Assembly: GCF_017908595.1 (NCBI RefSeq) | Contig: NZ_JAGKTL010000001.1 | Location: 789,001-853,000 of the forward strand | Length of the DNA stretch: 64,000 nucleotides | From: Rhodothermus bifroesti | Lineage (GTDB): Bacteria > Bacteroidota > Rhodothermia > Rhodothermales > Rhodothermaceae | Direction of reading: 5' to 3' | Shown: positions 35,148 through 43,532 of the stretch, piece after piece | Layout: each line of letters opens with the position of its first letter | How positions within the stretch are numbered: position 1 is the first letter of the stretch | The notes under the pieces: generated by a model | The model's input: the letters and a program-made list of their open reading frames with translations, nothing else | What the model was told of the DNA's origin: nothing | Database searches by the model: none | Translations under genes and position numbers: made by a program

Positions 35148-35235
35148 CTCCTGATTTGATGGTAAAGAAGGCAAAACAAGCCCTAAACCGGTTTGGCGCA
35201 CTACGGCGCCGCACACCAGCCCATCAAATCAGGAG
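35148..35235 (-). promoter_or_regulatory. 15-bp inverted repeat sequestering the cusC ribosome-binding site
   Basis: Arms 35148-35162 (ctcctgatttgatgg on the + strand) and 35221-35235 (ccatcaaatcaggag) are perfectly complementary, with a 58-base loop that contains its own ggcgc/gcgcc hairpin. In the mRNA the 3' arm contains the cusC Shine-Dalgarno aggag and the 5' arm contains the TGA stop of the upstream ORF (35224-35226). Ribosomes ending there would open the stem. This is direct sequence evidence for structure; the coupling role is inference. Confidence 0.75.
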
Positions 35236-35637
35236 CACCGAAAGCACCAAGTGTCGACGTGCTCGACCCGATCTTCGGCTTGGGAAAGCCGTCCGTTGTA
35301 GAAGAGGTGGAGTGAAGAAAACAAGAGGCCCCCACTCCAAACCAAACCCTACCAGCGCTAAGCTAAGGCCAAAGGGTCGCAGTTCGGGAGCTGAGCTAGG
35401 AGGCGTGGCCGGACGCACCTGGCAGCAGGCCATCCAGGCTACGCACGAAGCCGAGGGTGCGGCCTCGGGCTCTGGCATGGGGTGTTCTGCACAGGCCGAA
35501 GTTGGAGTGGCCTGTGCCGCAGGTCCGGGAAAGCTCAGGCAGGCTTGCAGCAACGAACCTACCTGGCCCACAGCCATCCAGCTTAAAAAGCCGATGGCCA
35601 GTAGGCGTATGATCCTAGGTTGTTGCTGCAGACGCAT
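35224..35637 (-). CDS. Cys-containing small exported or membrane protein of the copper operon, unknown
   Basis: A 137-residue protein starting MRLQQQPRIIRLLAIGFLSW, a signal or anchor segment. A middle region with five Cys, one His and several Met residues follows (SACAEHPMPEPEA, ASCVAWMACCQ), then a hydrophobic stretch (FGLSLALVGFGLEWGPLVFF) and a basic tail. It resembles in size and layout the small unclassified proteins often found inside metal-efflux operons, but I do not recognise a named family. The Cys/Met-rich centre is suited to Cu(I) or Ag(I). Its stop codon lies in the inverted repeat that masks the cusC ribosome-binding site, so it may act partly as a coupling leader. Confidence 0.6.
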   Translation of the reverse strand: MRLQQQPRIIRLLAIGFLSWMAVGQVGSLLQACLSFPGPAAQATPTSACAEHPMPEPEAAPSASCVAWMACCQVRPATPPSSAPELRPFGLSLALVGFGLEWGPLVFFTPPLLQRTAFPSRRSGRARRHLVLSVLLI

Positions 35638-35649
35638 GTCCGTACACCG

Positions 35650-35856
35650 TTATTCGACAACCCCATAGCCTTCCGCTTCAATGGCCGCCTTGATGCGTTT
35701 CCGGTCAATTTGGGCTGGATCATAGGCGACCACTGCGCGGCCAATTTCGACTACATGCACCTCAACCTCAGGAAGCTGCTTTAAGGCACGTTCGACCGCC
35801 TGCACGCAGTGCTGGCAGCTCATGCCTTCAATGCGAAGCGTCTCCTGCGTTTTCAT
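35650..35856 (-). CDS. copZ: CopZ-like copper chaperone (HMA domain)
   Basis: A 68-residue heavy-metal-associated domain protein with the ferredoxin-like fold. The Cu(I)-binding loop is GMSCQHCVQAVERAL, followed by the usual strand and helix and a C-terminal EAEGYGVVE. It would carry Cu(I) to the N-terminal HMA domain of the CopA ATPase encoded just upstream, whose loop [13 protein letters not shown] is similar. The start overlaps the 3' end of the small membrane-peptide gene by 29 bases. A gene of this size between copA and the cus genes shows that cytoplasmic and periplasmic copper export are co-regulated. Confidence 0.92.
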   Translation of the reverse strand: MKTQETLRIEGMSCQHCVQAVERALKQLPEVEVHVVEIGRAVVAYDPAQIDRKRIKAAIEAEGYGVVE

Positions 35857-35965
35857 GTTTCTTTACGGTTGGTTTAGCAGAAAGTTCATAGAGCCAAAAG
35901 TACCACACGACCCAAACCATGGCCAACAGGCCTAAAAGCGTTACAATCCAAGCTGTGGTGTCCAT
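35828..35965 (-). CDS. 45-aa single-pass membrane peptide between copA and copZ
   Basis: An ORF too short for usual gene callers: MDTTAWIVTLLGLLAMVWVV, then WYFWLYELSAKPTVKKHENA, then GDASH and TGA. It has one aromatic, strongly hydrophobic helix (residues about 5-26) and a basic/His tail. Its ATG lies three bases after the copA TAA, and it overlaps copZ by 29 bases, the spacing expected of a translated operon member. It may be a small subunit or stabiliser of CopA, as small peptides are for other P-type ATPases. No known family was recognised. The evidence is the reading frame, composition and spacing only. Confidence 0.6.
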   Translation of the reverse strand: MDTTAWIVTLLGLLAMVWVVWYFWLYELSAKPTVKKHENAGDASH

Positions 35966-35968
35966 GGC

Positions 35969-38437
35969 TTAAGGTAATTGTTCCACTTGAAAGCGCCGCA
36001 GGCGCAAACTGTTGGTGACGACCGAGACGCTTGAAAGCGCCATGGCTGCCGAAGCGATCACCGGACTGAGCAGTAGGCCGGTGAAGGGGTAAAGCACACC
36101 TGCAGCAATGGGAATTCCCAGCACGTTGTAGATGAACGCAAAAAACAGGTTTTGCTTGATGGTGCGAAGCGTTCGGGCTGAGAGCCGAAAAACATCAACC
36201 ACCACCTTCAAGTCTGGGCGCATGAGGGCTACGTCGCCTGCTTCGATAGCCACATCCGTGCCTGAGCCCATAGCAATCCCAACGTCGGCCTGGGCCAAGG
36301 CGGGTGCATCGTTGATGCCGTCGCCTACCATGGCTACCACATGTCCTGCTGCTTGAAAGGCTGCAATGGCGGCGGCTTTGTCTTGTGGCAACACGTTGGC
36401 GTGCACTTCATCGATGCCCAATTGCCGGGCTATCGCTGCGGCAGCCGTTTCGCTGTCGCCGGTAAGCATGGCCACGCGCAACCCCATGCGATGCAGGAGG
36501 CGAATAGCCGGCTCGGCCGAAGGGCGCAGCGTATCCGATAAGGCCAGCAAGCCTGCAGGCCTTCCTTCGAGCGCCATGGCTACTACGGTGTAGCCTTCGG
36601 CGGCTAGGGCAGCTGCAACCTCTTGGGGTACCGGCTGGCCGCGTTCGGCCAAAAAAGCTGGGCGACCGATTTCGACCCGCTGGCCATCAACGCGGGCTTC
36701 AACGCCTAAGCCAGCGGTAGCCCGAAAGTCGGCAACCGGTGGAAGCGTGAAGCCGCGCGTTTCGGCTGCTTGCACAATAGCGCGAGCTAGCGGATGCTCT
36801 GAGCGCTGCTCGGCAGCCGCGGCCAATATGAGGAGCCGATCCGGATCGTGGCCGTTAAGCGGCACAACGCGCTCCAGGCGCGGTCGGCCTTCAGTGAGCG
36901 TGCCAGTTTTGTCGAAGACTACCAGGTCGACTTGGCGCAGCCGCTCTAAGGCATCACCGCCTTTTACAAGCACACCAAGCTGAGCTGCGCGACCAGTGGC
37001 GACCAAGATGGCTGTAGGCGTGGCTAAGCCCAGCGCACAGGGGCAGGCGATGATGAGTACCGAAACAAACGTGAGCAGCGCGTGCGTTAGGCGCGGCTCA
37101 GGCCCGAAGTCGAACCAGAGCACAAACGTGGCGATGGCGACCAAAAGTACCACTGGGACAAAGATCCCGGCTACACGGTCGGCTAAGCGCTGAATCGGAG
37201 CCTTGCGGGCCTGAGCTTCTTCAACAAGCCGGACAATCTGTTGGAGCACCGTGTCGCGTCCGATGCGGGTTACCCGTACCACTAGCGCGCCACTTTGGCT
37301 TACCGTGCCCCCAATAACAAAATCCCCAGGTTTTTTATCGACCGGAACCGATTCCCCCGTGATCATGCTTTCGTCGACGGCGGCGATGCCTTCTTCGACG
37401 ATGCCGTCTACCGGAATTTTTTCCCCTGGGCGTACCACGACGCGATCGCCCACGCGTACGGCTTCGATAGGAACCTCTTCTATGCGGCCGTTTCGCTCAA
37501 GGCGTGCGCGGGGCGGCTGCAGGTCAAGCAGTTTCTCAATGGCTGCACTGGTTTGAGCGCGCGCCCGGGCTTCCAGCGTGCGCCCAAGTAGAATAAGCGT
37601 CACAATAACCGCTGCGGCCTCGAAGTAAACGTCTGGTGCGCGGCCAGCAGCTTCAAAAAAGCCTGGAAAAACGGTGGCTACTGTACTGTACAAATAGGCA
37701 GCACCCACACCTAGGGCCACCAGTGTGTTCATATCTGCCGCGTGGTGGCGAAAAGCCCGCCAAGCACCGGTAAAGAATGGACGGCCAGCCCAGAAAACAA
37801 CGGGTGTTGTGAGTAAAAGCTGGACCCACAGAGAGCCCGGGAACTCCAGTGTGTCGTGCCCCATGGCAAGCACAACGACAGGAAGACTCAGGAGCGCAGC
37901 TGTCCAAAAGCGTCGGCGTACGTCTCGGTACAGCCGCTCTCGCTCGCGTCGGAGTGCCTCACGGTTGCTTGAACTGGTTAGGTGTTCAGGCGCGGCAAGC
38001 AGGCCGGCCGCCATAAGCTGCTGTTGCAGCAGGGTCGGGTCAGCGATCACGGGCACGTAGCGCAGCCGAACGGCAGGCGCACTGTCTTCGGTTACCACTT
38101 CCCAGGTGAGTACGCCATTGATGCGGCCAAAGAGCGCTGCCAGTTCGTCGGCTGAAGGCCTGCGCGTAAGCTTACACGTGAGCGTTTCGGTACGGACGCC
38201 GTAGCCTGCAGCTTCTACGGCTGTGATAAGCTGTTCCAGGTGCACGGCCTGGGGGTCGATCTGCACGGCGGCTTCGCCTGTAGCGTAGTTCACACTGGCT
38301 TCGCGCACGCCCGGCAGGCGCCGCAGGTGCCGTTCAATGCGCACCGCACAGGCGGCACACTCCATGCCCTCCACAGGCAGACGGAGCGCAAGCTCCGTTT
38401 CAGGAGTGGTGGTTTCCAATGTGGTCGGGCGCTCCAT
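35969..38437 (-). CDS. copA: Copper-exporting P1B-1 ATPase
   Basis: The ATG at 38437 ([18 protein letters not shown]) is preferred; longer frames run back into the regulator gene. About 822 residues: an N-terminal HMA domain ([15 protein letters not shown]), an HMA-like second region lacking the Cys pair, eight membrane helices with the metal site [16 protein letters not shown] in helix 7 (FIYNVLGIP) and [16 protein letters not shown] (MxxSS) in helix 8. It also has DKTGTLTEG and [10 protein letters not shown]. This is the complete Cu(I) signature set. It pumps cytoplasmic Cu(I)/Ag(I) to the periplasm for CusCBA to remove. It starts inside the last 38 bases of the merR-type gene. Confidence 0.95.
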   Translation of the reverse strand: MERPTTLETTTPETELALRLPVEGMECAACAVRIERHLRRLPGVREASVNYATGEAAVQIDPQAVHLEQLITAVEAAGYGVRTETLTCKLTRRPSADELAALFGRINGVLTWEVVTEDSAPAVRLRYVPVIADPTLLQQQLMAAGLLAAPEHLTSSSNREALRRERERLYRDVRRRFWTAALLSLPVVVLAMGHDTLEFPGSLWVQLLLTTPVVFWAGRPFFTGAWRAFRHHAADMNTLVALGVGAAYLYSTVATVFPGFFEAAGRAPDVYFEAAAVIVTLILLGRTLEARARAQTSAAIEKLLDLQPPRARLERNGRIEEVPIEAVRVGDRVVVRPGEKIPVDGIVEEGIAAVDESMITGESVPVDKKPGDFVIGGTVSQSGALVVRVTRIGRDTVLQQIVRLVEEAQARKAPIQRLADRVAGIFVPVVLLVAIATFVLWFDFGPEPRLTHALLTFVSVLIIACPCALGLATPTAILVATGRAAQLGVLVKGGDALERLRQVDLVVFDKTGTLTEGRPRLERVVPLNGHDPDRLLILAAAAEQRSEHPLARAIVQAAETRGFTLPPVADFRATAGLGVEARVDGQRVEIGRPAFLAERGQPVPQEVAAALAAEGYTVVAMALEGRPAGLLALSDTLRPSAEPAIRLLHRMGLRVAMLTGDSETAAAAIARQLGIDEVHANVLPQDKAAAIAAFQAAGHVVAMVGDGINDAPALAQADVGIAMGSGTDVAIEAGDVALMRPDLKVVVDVFRLSARTLRTIKQNLFFAFIYNVLGIPIAAGVLYPFTGLLLSPVIASAAMALSSVSVVTNSLRLRRFQVEQLP

Positions 38438-38834
38438 GATCGTCGTGCAGAGCGTGCAAAATAGGACAGTGCTCGATCGGCGCCTGGCCATCGCAGCTGG
38501 CTACCAGGCGGCAGAGCGTATCGCGCATGCGCGCTAGGTCGCGAATTTTTGCTTCGATTTCAGCGATTTTGGCCAACGCGCGCTCACGTACCAAGCCGCT
38601 ATGGGCACCTGGCATTACTTCGAGCGCCAAAAGCTCTTCGATTTCGCGAAGCGAAAAACCCAGCTCCTGTGCCCGTTTAATAAAGCGCAAGCGGGCTATG
38701 TCGGTGGTGTTGTAAGTTCGATAGCCTGAGGCGTTGCGCTGCGGTGGAGGCAATAGCCCCCGCTGCTCATAGTAGCGAATCGTTTCAGCATGGACGCCGG
38801 CCGCTTCGGCCAACGCGCTGCGCGTCAGGAGCAT
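38400..38834 (-). CDS. cueR: CueR-like MerR-family metal regulator
   Basis: A 144-residue MerR activator: winged helix ([39 protein letters not shown]), a long dimerisation helix, and a metal loop with Cys108, Cys114 and Cys123 ([16 protein letters not shown]). At the start of the dimer helix it has Ser79 (GAHSGLV) where CueR has Ser77. Divalent-metal sensors have Cys there, so a monovalent Cu(I)/Ag(I) sensor is likely. The loop spacing (nine) is one longer than in CueR. A His-rich tail (HIGNHHS) ends the protein. It is the first gene of the copper operon and has a classic MerR palindrome 37 bases upstream. Confidence 0.88.
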   Translation of the reverse strand: MLLTRSALAEAAGVHAETIRYYEQRGLLPPPQRNASGYRTYNTTDIARLRFIKRAQELGFSLREIEELLALEVMPGAHSGLVRERALAKIAEIEAKIRDLARMRDTLCRLVASCDGQAPIEHCPILHALHDDHGAPDHIGNHHS

Positions 38835-38870
38835 GGTGTTCCCTGTTAGGTTGTGGTAGCATATAAAACG

Positions 38871-38890
38871 CCTTGTAGTAAGCTACAAGG
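38871..38890 (-). promoter_or_regulatory. MerR-type operator/promoter of the copper operon
   Basis: The perfect dyad ccttgtag-N4-ctacaagg spans 38871-38890. Downstream in the transcription direction it is followed by cgttttatatgc, a plausible -10, while ttgtag in the left arm could serve as -35. Placement of the dyad between long-spaced -35 and -10 elements is the hallmark of promoters twisted open by MerR/CueR activators. Confidence 0.85.
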
Positions 38891-38896
38891 TTTCAG

Positions 38897-38914
38897 GCAT
38901 AAAAATCTTTATGC
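38897..38914 (-). terminator. Short hairpin between the ROK gene and the copper promoter
   Basis: gcataaa (38897-38903) and tttatgc (38908-38914) form a perfect 7-bp stem with a 4-base loop. It lies 22 bases after the ROK gene stop and just upstream of the CueR-type promoter. It could end ROK transcription or be part of the promoter's upstream region. It is AT-rich and has no T-run, so it is weak. Confidence 0.4.
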
Positions 38915-38935
38915 AAGCTTCACGTTGTGTTGGGC

Positions 38936-40216
38936 TTAGTAGACGGTGCCTGTAGTGCGGCGCGTGGTATTGGGTTCGCCGTTGGTTTTAAGGAGTACGT
39001 GGGGTGCTGGTGCCAGGTGGACATACATGGGTAGCGTAGCCAGTCCTAAGGCAGCAGCGTCAATGCCGGCGGTGCTAGGGAGGAGGCGTGCGGGGGGTTT
39101 TTCTTCGATACGCATTTCGGCTAGGCGTTTTTCGAGCCATTCAATGCTGTAAGTAATTAGCGATTGGGGTAAGCGGCCGCCAAAAAAGATGGCCTCGGGG
39201 TCGATCAGGTATTCAATAGCCAGGATCACCGGTGCCAGGTGTTCCAGACCGAGCTGTAGCCATTCGAGCAAGACGGGATTTTGATCGCGAAAGAGTTGGT
39301 CGAGGTCTTCCAGGGAACGCGCCATGTAGCCGGCCTCGCGCAGGCGCCGGTAGAGGCGGGGTACGTTGAACAGAATACCTAAGTGCGGTTTTTGAAAAAT
39401 GGCCAGGTCTTCCGCAGAGGTGTAGGCTGGGGGTAGGTAACAGTAGCCCAGTTCGCCTGCATTGCCGGTATGGCCGTCGTAGGGTTGGCCGTTGATGATC
39501 AGGCCACCGCCAAGGCCTTCGCTGAAAAAGACATAAAAAAACGTGGCGATGTGCTGGCCAGCGCCGTACCAGCGTTCACCGATAGCGGCAGCAGTGGCGT
39601 TGTTTTCCAAAAAGACCGGTAGTTGCAGCCGTTTTTCCAGGATGGCTACGACGGGTACGCGATGCCAACCTGGAAAGGCTTTAGGGTTGGCAACGTTTGT
39701 AACGTGTCCATCTGGGGAGACATCTAAGGGTCCCGGAATGCCTACGCCGATGCCCCAGATTTTCTCTGGGGGAAGCTGGGCTGCCTGAAGCAATTCGTAG
39801 ACCGTGTGTGCAAGCAAGTCCATGGCTTTTTCAGGGGGTAGCACCTCGTCGAGCGTATGGTGAATGCGCTGACGGACCTGCCCAGCAAAGTCTACCAGTA
39901 AAGCAGTCAAATGGTCTCGGTCGAGGTCTAAGCCAATCGAATAAGCCCCATCCGGATTGATGGTAAGTAGAATGGACGGGGCTCCTCGGCCATCGCGCTG
40001 TCGCTCGGCTTCATAGATCAAGCCCAAGTCTAGCAATTCACGGGTGATGTTCGAGATGGTCTGCGCGGTCAGTTCAGTACGACGGGCAACCTCGGCCCGT
40101 GAGATGGGGCCAAAGCGACGAATGGTTTCTAGAACAATCCGAAAATTGTAGGCTTTTGCATGTTTTAGGTTGGTGCCGAGCAGCATAGGGCGGTTTGGTT
40201 TATTCGCGGAAGCCAA
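38936..40216 (-). CDS. ROK-family transcriptional repressor
   Basis: A 426-residue NagC/XylR-type regulator. The N-terminal winged helix is at about residues 20-85 (ILETIRRFGPISRAEVARR, TAQTISNITRELLDLGLI). The ROK domain follows (YSIGLDLDRDHLTALLVDF, WGIGVGIPGPLDVS, ENNATAAAIGERWYGAG, GLGGGLIINGQPYDGHTGNAGELGY). The zinc-binding CxCGxxGC motif usual in ROK proteins is absent, replaced by CYLPPAYTSAEDL. A sugar or sugar phosphate is the likely effector. It is divergent from a TonB receptor that begins a sugar-use locus, so it probably controls that locus. The ATG at 40186 is an alternative start. Confidence 0.9.
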   Translation of the reverse strand: MASANKPNRPMLLGTNLKHAKAYNFRIVLETIRRFGPISRAEVARRTELTAQTISNITRELLDLGLIYEAERQRDGRGAPSILLTINPDGAYSIGLDLDRDHLTALLVDFAGQVRQRIHHTLDEVLPPEKAMDLLAHTVYELLQAAQLPPEKIWGIGVGIPGPLDVSPDGHVTNVANPKAFPGWHRVPVVAILEKRLQLPVFLENNATAAAIGERWYGAGQHIATFFYVFFSEGLGGGLIINGQPYDGHTGNAGELGYCYLPPAYTSAEDLAIFQKPHLGILFNVPRLYRRLREAGYMARSLEDLDQLFRDQNPVLLEWLQLGLEHLAPVILAIEYLIDPEAIFFGGRLPQSLITYSIEWLEKRLAEMRIEEKPPARLLPSTAGIDAAALGLATLPMYVHLAPAPHVLLKTNGEPNTTRRTTGTVY

Positions 40217-40471
40217 CGCTTTCCATACTCTGGGTAGGGCGATAAAGATTCGAAAATAAACTTAAGTAAAAACAAAATATAGGTTTGCATTTCTTGCTTT
40301 GGATCGCCAAAAATGTTGTGATTTTGTGAATATGGAAGCCCTACCAGTGGAAATGCCTTGCAGGAATCTGGCATTTTACGTATATATCGACATTAGTAAA
40401 ACAAATTGATTAAAATATTTTATGGTCTGGCATCCGAAGGGCCAGGCTATGGTCAAGCGGGAAGGCATGCT
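40217..40471. promoter_or_regulatory. Divergent regulatory region between ROK repressor and TonB receptor
   Basis: An AT-rich 255-bp gap. It contains a 7-bp perfect inverted repeat, aaatgcc at 40351-40357 and ggcattt at 40370-40376 (12-base spacer). A second symmetric core, acttaagt, is at 40260-40267 inside aaaataaacttaagtaaaa, reminiscent of AT-rich ROK operators. The stretch tacgtatatatcg (40377-40389) downstream of the first repeat could contain the -10 of the receptor operon. Both sites are candidates for ROK binding; neither is proven. Confidence 0.45.
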
Positions 40472-43400
40472 ATGAAAAAAATCTTTTGGAATCGCTTTCG
40501 GTTTGGATGGTGGGTATTGCTGCTTGGTCTAGGCGGGCTTGTGGCAACGGAGGCATATGCGCAGGCAACGCTGCGGGGAAAGGTGACTGACCGGGATACA
40601 GGAGAGCCGCTTCCCGGAGCAAATGTGGTGATCCAAGGCACGCTGCGTGGGGCAGCTACGGATGTGGATGGGAATTTTCTCATTCCCAGTGTAGCTCCAG
40701 GTCAGTACACCTTGGTGATTTCGTATGTGGGCTATGAGCGGGCCGAGGTGCCCGTAACGGTGGCTGAAGGCGCGCGTACCGTTGAAGTGAATGTGCAGTT
40801 GGTGTGGGTAGGCATCATGGGGCAGGAGGTGGTGATTACGGCGCAGGTTGCGGGTCAGCTTGCGGCCATTAATGAGCAGTTCTCTTCGTCTGTGGTCAAA
40901 AATGTAGTTTCGCGTGACCGCATCCTAGAGTTGCCCGACAACAATGCTGCCGAGTCGATCGGTCGCCTTCCAGGCATTGTGATTTTGCGTTCCGGGGGTG
41001 AAGCGACCAACGTGGCCATTCGGGGTCTTTTGCCCAAGTATAACACGGTCACGGTCAACGGCGTGCGTTTGCCCGACACCGACCCCAGCAACCGGGTGGT
41101 GGACCTTTCGCTAATTTCTTCCAACATCCTCGACGGCATTGAAGTACGCAAGGCGATTACGCCCGACATGGATGCCGATGCGGTGGGGGGAAATATCGAC
41201 TTGCGGTTGCGCAGCGCTCCTTCGGGCTGGATGGTTGATCTATTGGCAACTGGAGGGTATGCGGGGCTTCAAAATTATTGGGGCAATTACAAGTTTGTGG
41301 GCACAGCCAGCAATCGCTTTTTTGGCGACCGCCTAGGAGTGATTGCTACGTTTAACGCTGACCACTACAATCGCAGCGCCGATAAGCTGGGCATCAACTG
41401 GACCGCCGACGACATCAATCCCCAAACCAACGAGCGTGAACCCCGATTCGACAGCTTTAATCTGCGCGAAGAAACGGTCTTCCGAGGACGGACTGGTGGC
41501 AGTGTCCTGTTGGACTATACCATTGCGGGTGGCCGGCTTTTAGGCAACCTGTTCTACAATGCGCTGAAAGATGATGCTTTTATTCGGCGTTATGGCCCTT
41601 CGGTAGACAACCTGCAGGGCAGCGTAGAAGACTACAACACGCGCACGTCCATCTTGACCAGTGGACTAGGTATCGAACAAAACTTAGGGGCATTCCGCTA
41701 CGATGCCCAAGCTTTTTATACCCGCTCGCGCCGTAGGGCACCAGAAAACTACGTTTGGGAGTTCTGGCGGGATGGCACAGCGCTCGGTGTAGGGCGGGCA
41801 GAGCTATTTGGCCTATCGCCAGACAGCGTTTGGCATTTGGTGCGGCATGACTCTACGATGCAGCTCACTTCGATTTGGGTAGATCAAGAGCGTTTGGACG
41901 AAGACCAATGGGGCCTTCAGGCAAACCTGCAGAAGCCATTCCATTGGGGGTGGGTATCGGGGTATGTCAAAGTAGGAGGTAAGCTGCGCTGGCTGGAGCG
42001 TGCCTTTGACCGCGAGCGAAACGGCCGTCAGGGATTGCGCTATCCTAGCGACAATGTCGAACGGTGTTTGCTGCAGACGTTAGGGCCAACGTGGGAGGAG
42101 CGCTATGCCCTTGCCGATTCGGTCTATGGCGTGCCGGGCCTTCCTATAGCTGTCATTCAGCGTAGTTATGGGCGTCAGGGGCAGTTTTTAGAAGGACGCT
42201 ACGGCCTAGGGCCCGTAGCTGACGAGCACCTGCTGAAGGAGCTTACGCGAGCGCTGCAGGCCTCGCCTTGCCAGGCTGAGTATCAGAACAACACGATTGA
42301 GTCGCTGGGGCGCGATTACGATGGCATCGAGCGCTACCAAGCAGCTTATGTGATGGCCGAGTTAAAACTGGGGCGCTACATCACCCTTATTCCAGGCATT
42401 CGCTACGAACGGGACTTTTCACGCTACAACGGCCAGCGTTTCCGCGAAGTCACTTCGGGCTACAACTATGCTCCTCCAGCCGATCTAGAGCCTCTGCGGG
42501 TGGAGCGTGAAAACATCTTCTGGCTGCCCATGATTCACCTAGACGTGCGTCCGGTCAGCTGGATGGCTGTGCGGCTAGCCCGCACGGAGACTATCTCTAG
42601 ACCCAGCTACTACCAATATGCGCCTATCACGTCGATTAATACCTGGCGCTCGTTCATCTGGGCTGCAAACGCTAAACTGCGGCCTTCCCACGCTACGAAC
42701 TACGATGCCTCGTTGCAATTTGCCACATCACGCTTTGGCTTGTTTGGAATTTCAGTCTTTTATAAGCGGATAGATGACCTGCTCATTGAGGTCGAATATC
42801 CCGCACAGCTCTTCCGGAATGTCAATGGCGACACCACGGTCATTGGCGTCCCTGAAGGTACCAACGTGCCGCTGGCATGGCTCATTGGCGCTAGTCCCCA
42901 ACTGCAAACGACCATCAACAACGAAGAGCCCGCCAAGTACTGGGGTTATGAACTGGAGTGGCAAACGAACTTTTCCTACCTACCTGGGGCGCTTAAAGGG
43001 CTGGTGCTAAGCTTTAACTATACCCGAGGTTTTTCAGAGACAACCTACCATTACTATCGTAAGTTGCGCGAGTATGTCCCAGGTTCTCGCCCGCCGCGCT
43101 ACATCTATTCGCTGATCGACACCACGCGCACGGGCCGCATGCCAGGGCAAGCAGCACACGTGCTCAACGTCACCTTAGGATACGATTATAAAGGGTTTTC
43201 AGCGCGTCTTTCCTACCTCTATCAAAGTGATATTGCCGACTACGTCAACCCCCGCGAGCGCCTGAACGACGTTTTTGTAGGGCCTTATTCCCGCTTCGAC
43301 CTTTCGATTCGGCAAAAAATCCGTGCCAACCTTGAACTCTACGCCAACCTGAACAACGTCAATAACCGTCCAGACGAACGCTACACTGGCCAAGATACCC

Positions 43401-43492
43401 TAAACCCAGACTATCACTTTAGCCGGCAGTATCTCTCTTACCGAGAACTCTACGGCTACACCGTTGATGTGGGCTTTCGCTATCGATTTTGA
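40472..43492 (+). CDS. TonB-dependent receptor of the carbohydrate locus
   Basis: From the ATG at 40472 (MKKIFWNRFRFGWWVLLLGL) a signal peptide ends at AYAQ, followed by a carboxypeptidase-regulatory domain (GKVTDRDTGEPLPGANVV, LVISYVGYERAEV). The plug has LPDNNAAESIGRLPGIVI, VAIRGLLPKYNTVTVNGVRL and DMDADAVGGNIDLRL, the pattern of TonB receptors of the Caulobacter/Xanthomonas sugar type. A barrel of about 750 residues ends in VDVGFRYRF. It should carry an oligosaccharide across the outer membrane. It is divergent from the ROK repressor and followed after 40 bases by a T9SS-secreted protein. There is no SusD partner. Confidence 0.92.
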   Translation: MKKIFWNRFRFGWWVLLLGLGGLVATEAYAQATLRGKVTDRDTGEPLPGANVVIQGTLRGAATDVDGNFLIPSVAPGQYTLVISYVGYERAEVPVTVAEGARTVEVNVQLVWVGIMGQEVVITAQVAGQLAAINEQFSSSVVKNVVSRDRILELPDNNAAESIGRLPGIVILRSGGEATNVAIRGLLPKYNTVTVNGVRLPDTDPSNRVVDLSLISSNILDGIEVRKAITPDMDADAVGGNIDLRLRSAPSGWMVDLLATGGYAGLQNYWGNYKFVGTASNRFFGDRLGVIATFNADHYNRSADKLGINWTADDINPQTNEREPRFDSFNLREETVFRGRTGGSVLLDYTIAGGRLLGNLFYNALKDDAFIRRYGPSVDNLQGSVEDYNTRTSILTSGLGIEQNLGAFRYDAQAFYTRSRRRAPENYVWEFWRDGTALGVGRAELFGLSPDSVWHLVRHDSTMQLTSIWVDQERLDEDQWGLQANLQKPFHWGWVSGYVKVGGKLRWLERAFDRERNGRQGLRYPSDNVERCLLQTLGPTWEERYALADSVYGVPGLPIAVIQRSYGRQGQFLEGRYGLGPVADEHLLKELTRALQASPCQAEYQNNTIESLGRDYDGIERYQAAYVMAELKLGRYITLIPGIRYERDFSRYNGQRFREVTSGYNYAPPADLEPLRVERENIFWLPMIHLDVRPVSWMAVRLARTETISRPSYYQYAPITSINTWRSFIWAANAKLRPSHATNYDASLQFATSRFGLFGISVFYKRIDDLLIEVEYPAQLFRNVNGDTTVIGVPEGTNVPLAWLIGASPQLQTTINNEEPAKYWGYELEWQTNFSYLPGALKGLVLSFNYTRGFSETTYHYYRKLREYVPGSRPPRYIYSLIDTTRTGRMPGQAAHVLNVTLGYDYKGFSARLSYLYQSDIADYVNPRERLNDVFVGPYSRFDLSIRQKIRANLELYANLNNVNNRPDERYTGQDTLNPDYHFSRQYLSYRELYGYTVDVGFRYRF

Positions 43493-43532
43493 AGTAACGG
43501 GCTAAACTTACCAACCAAACCACGAGGGTACT

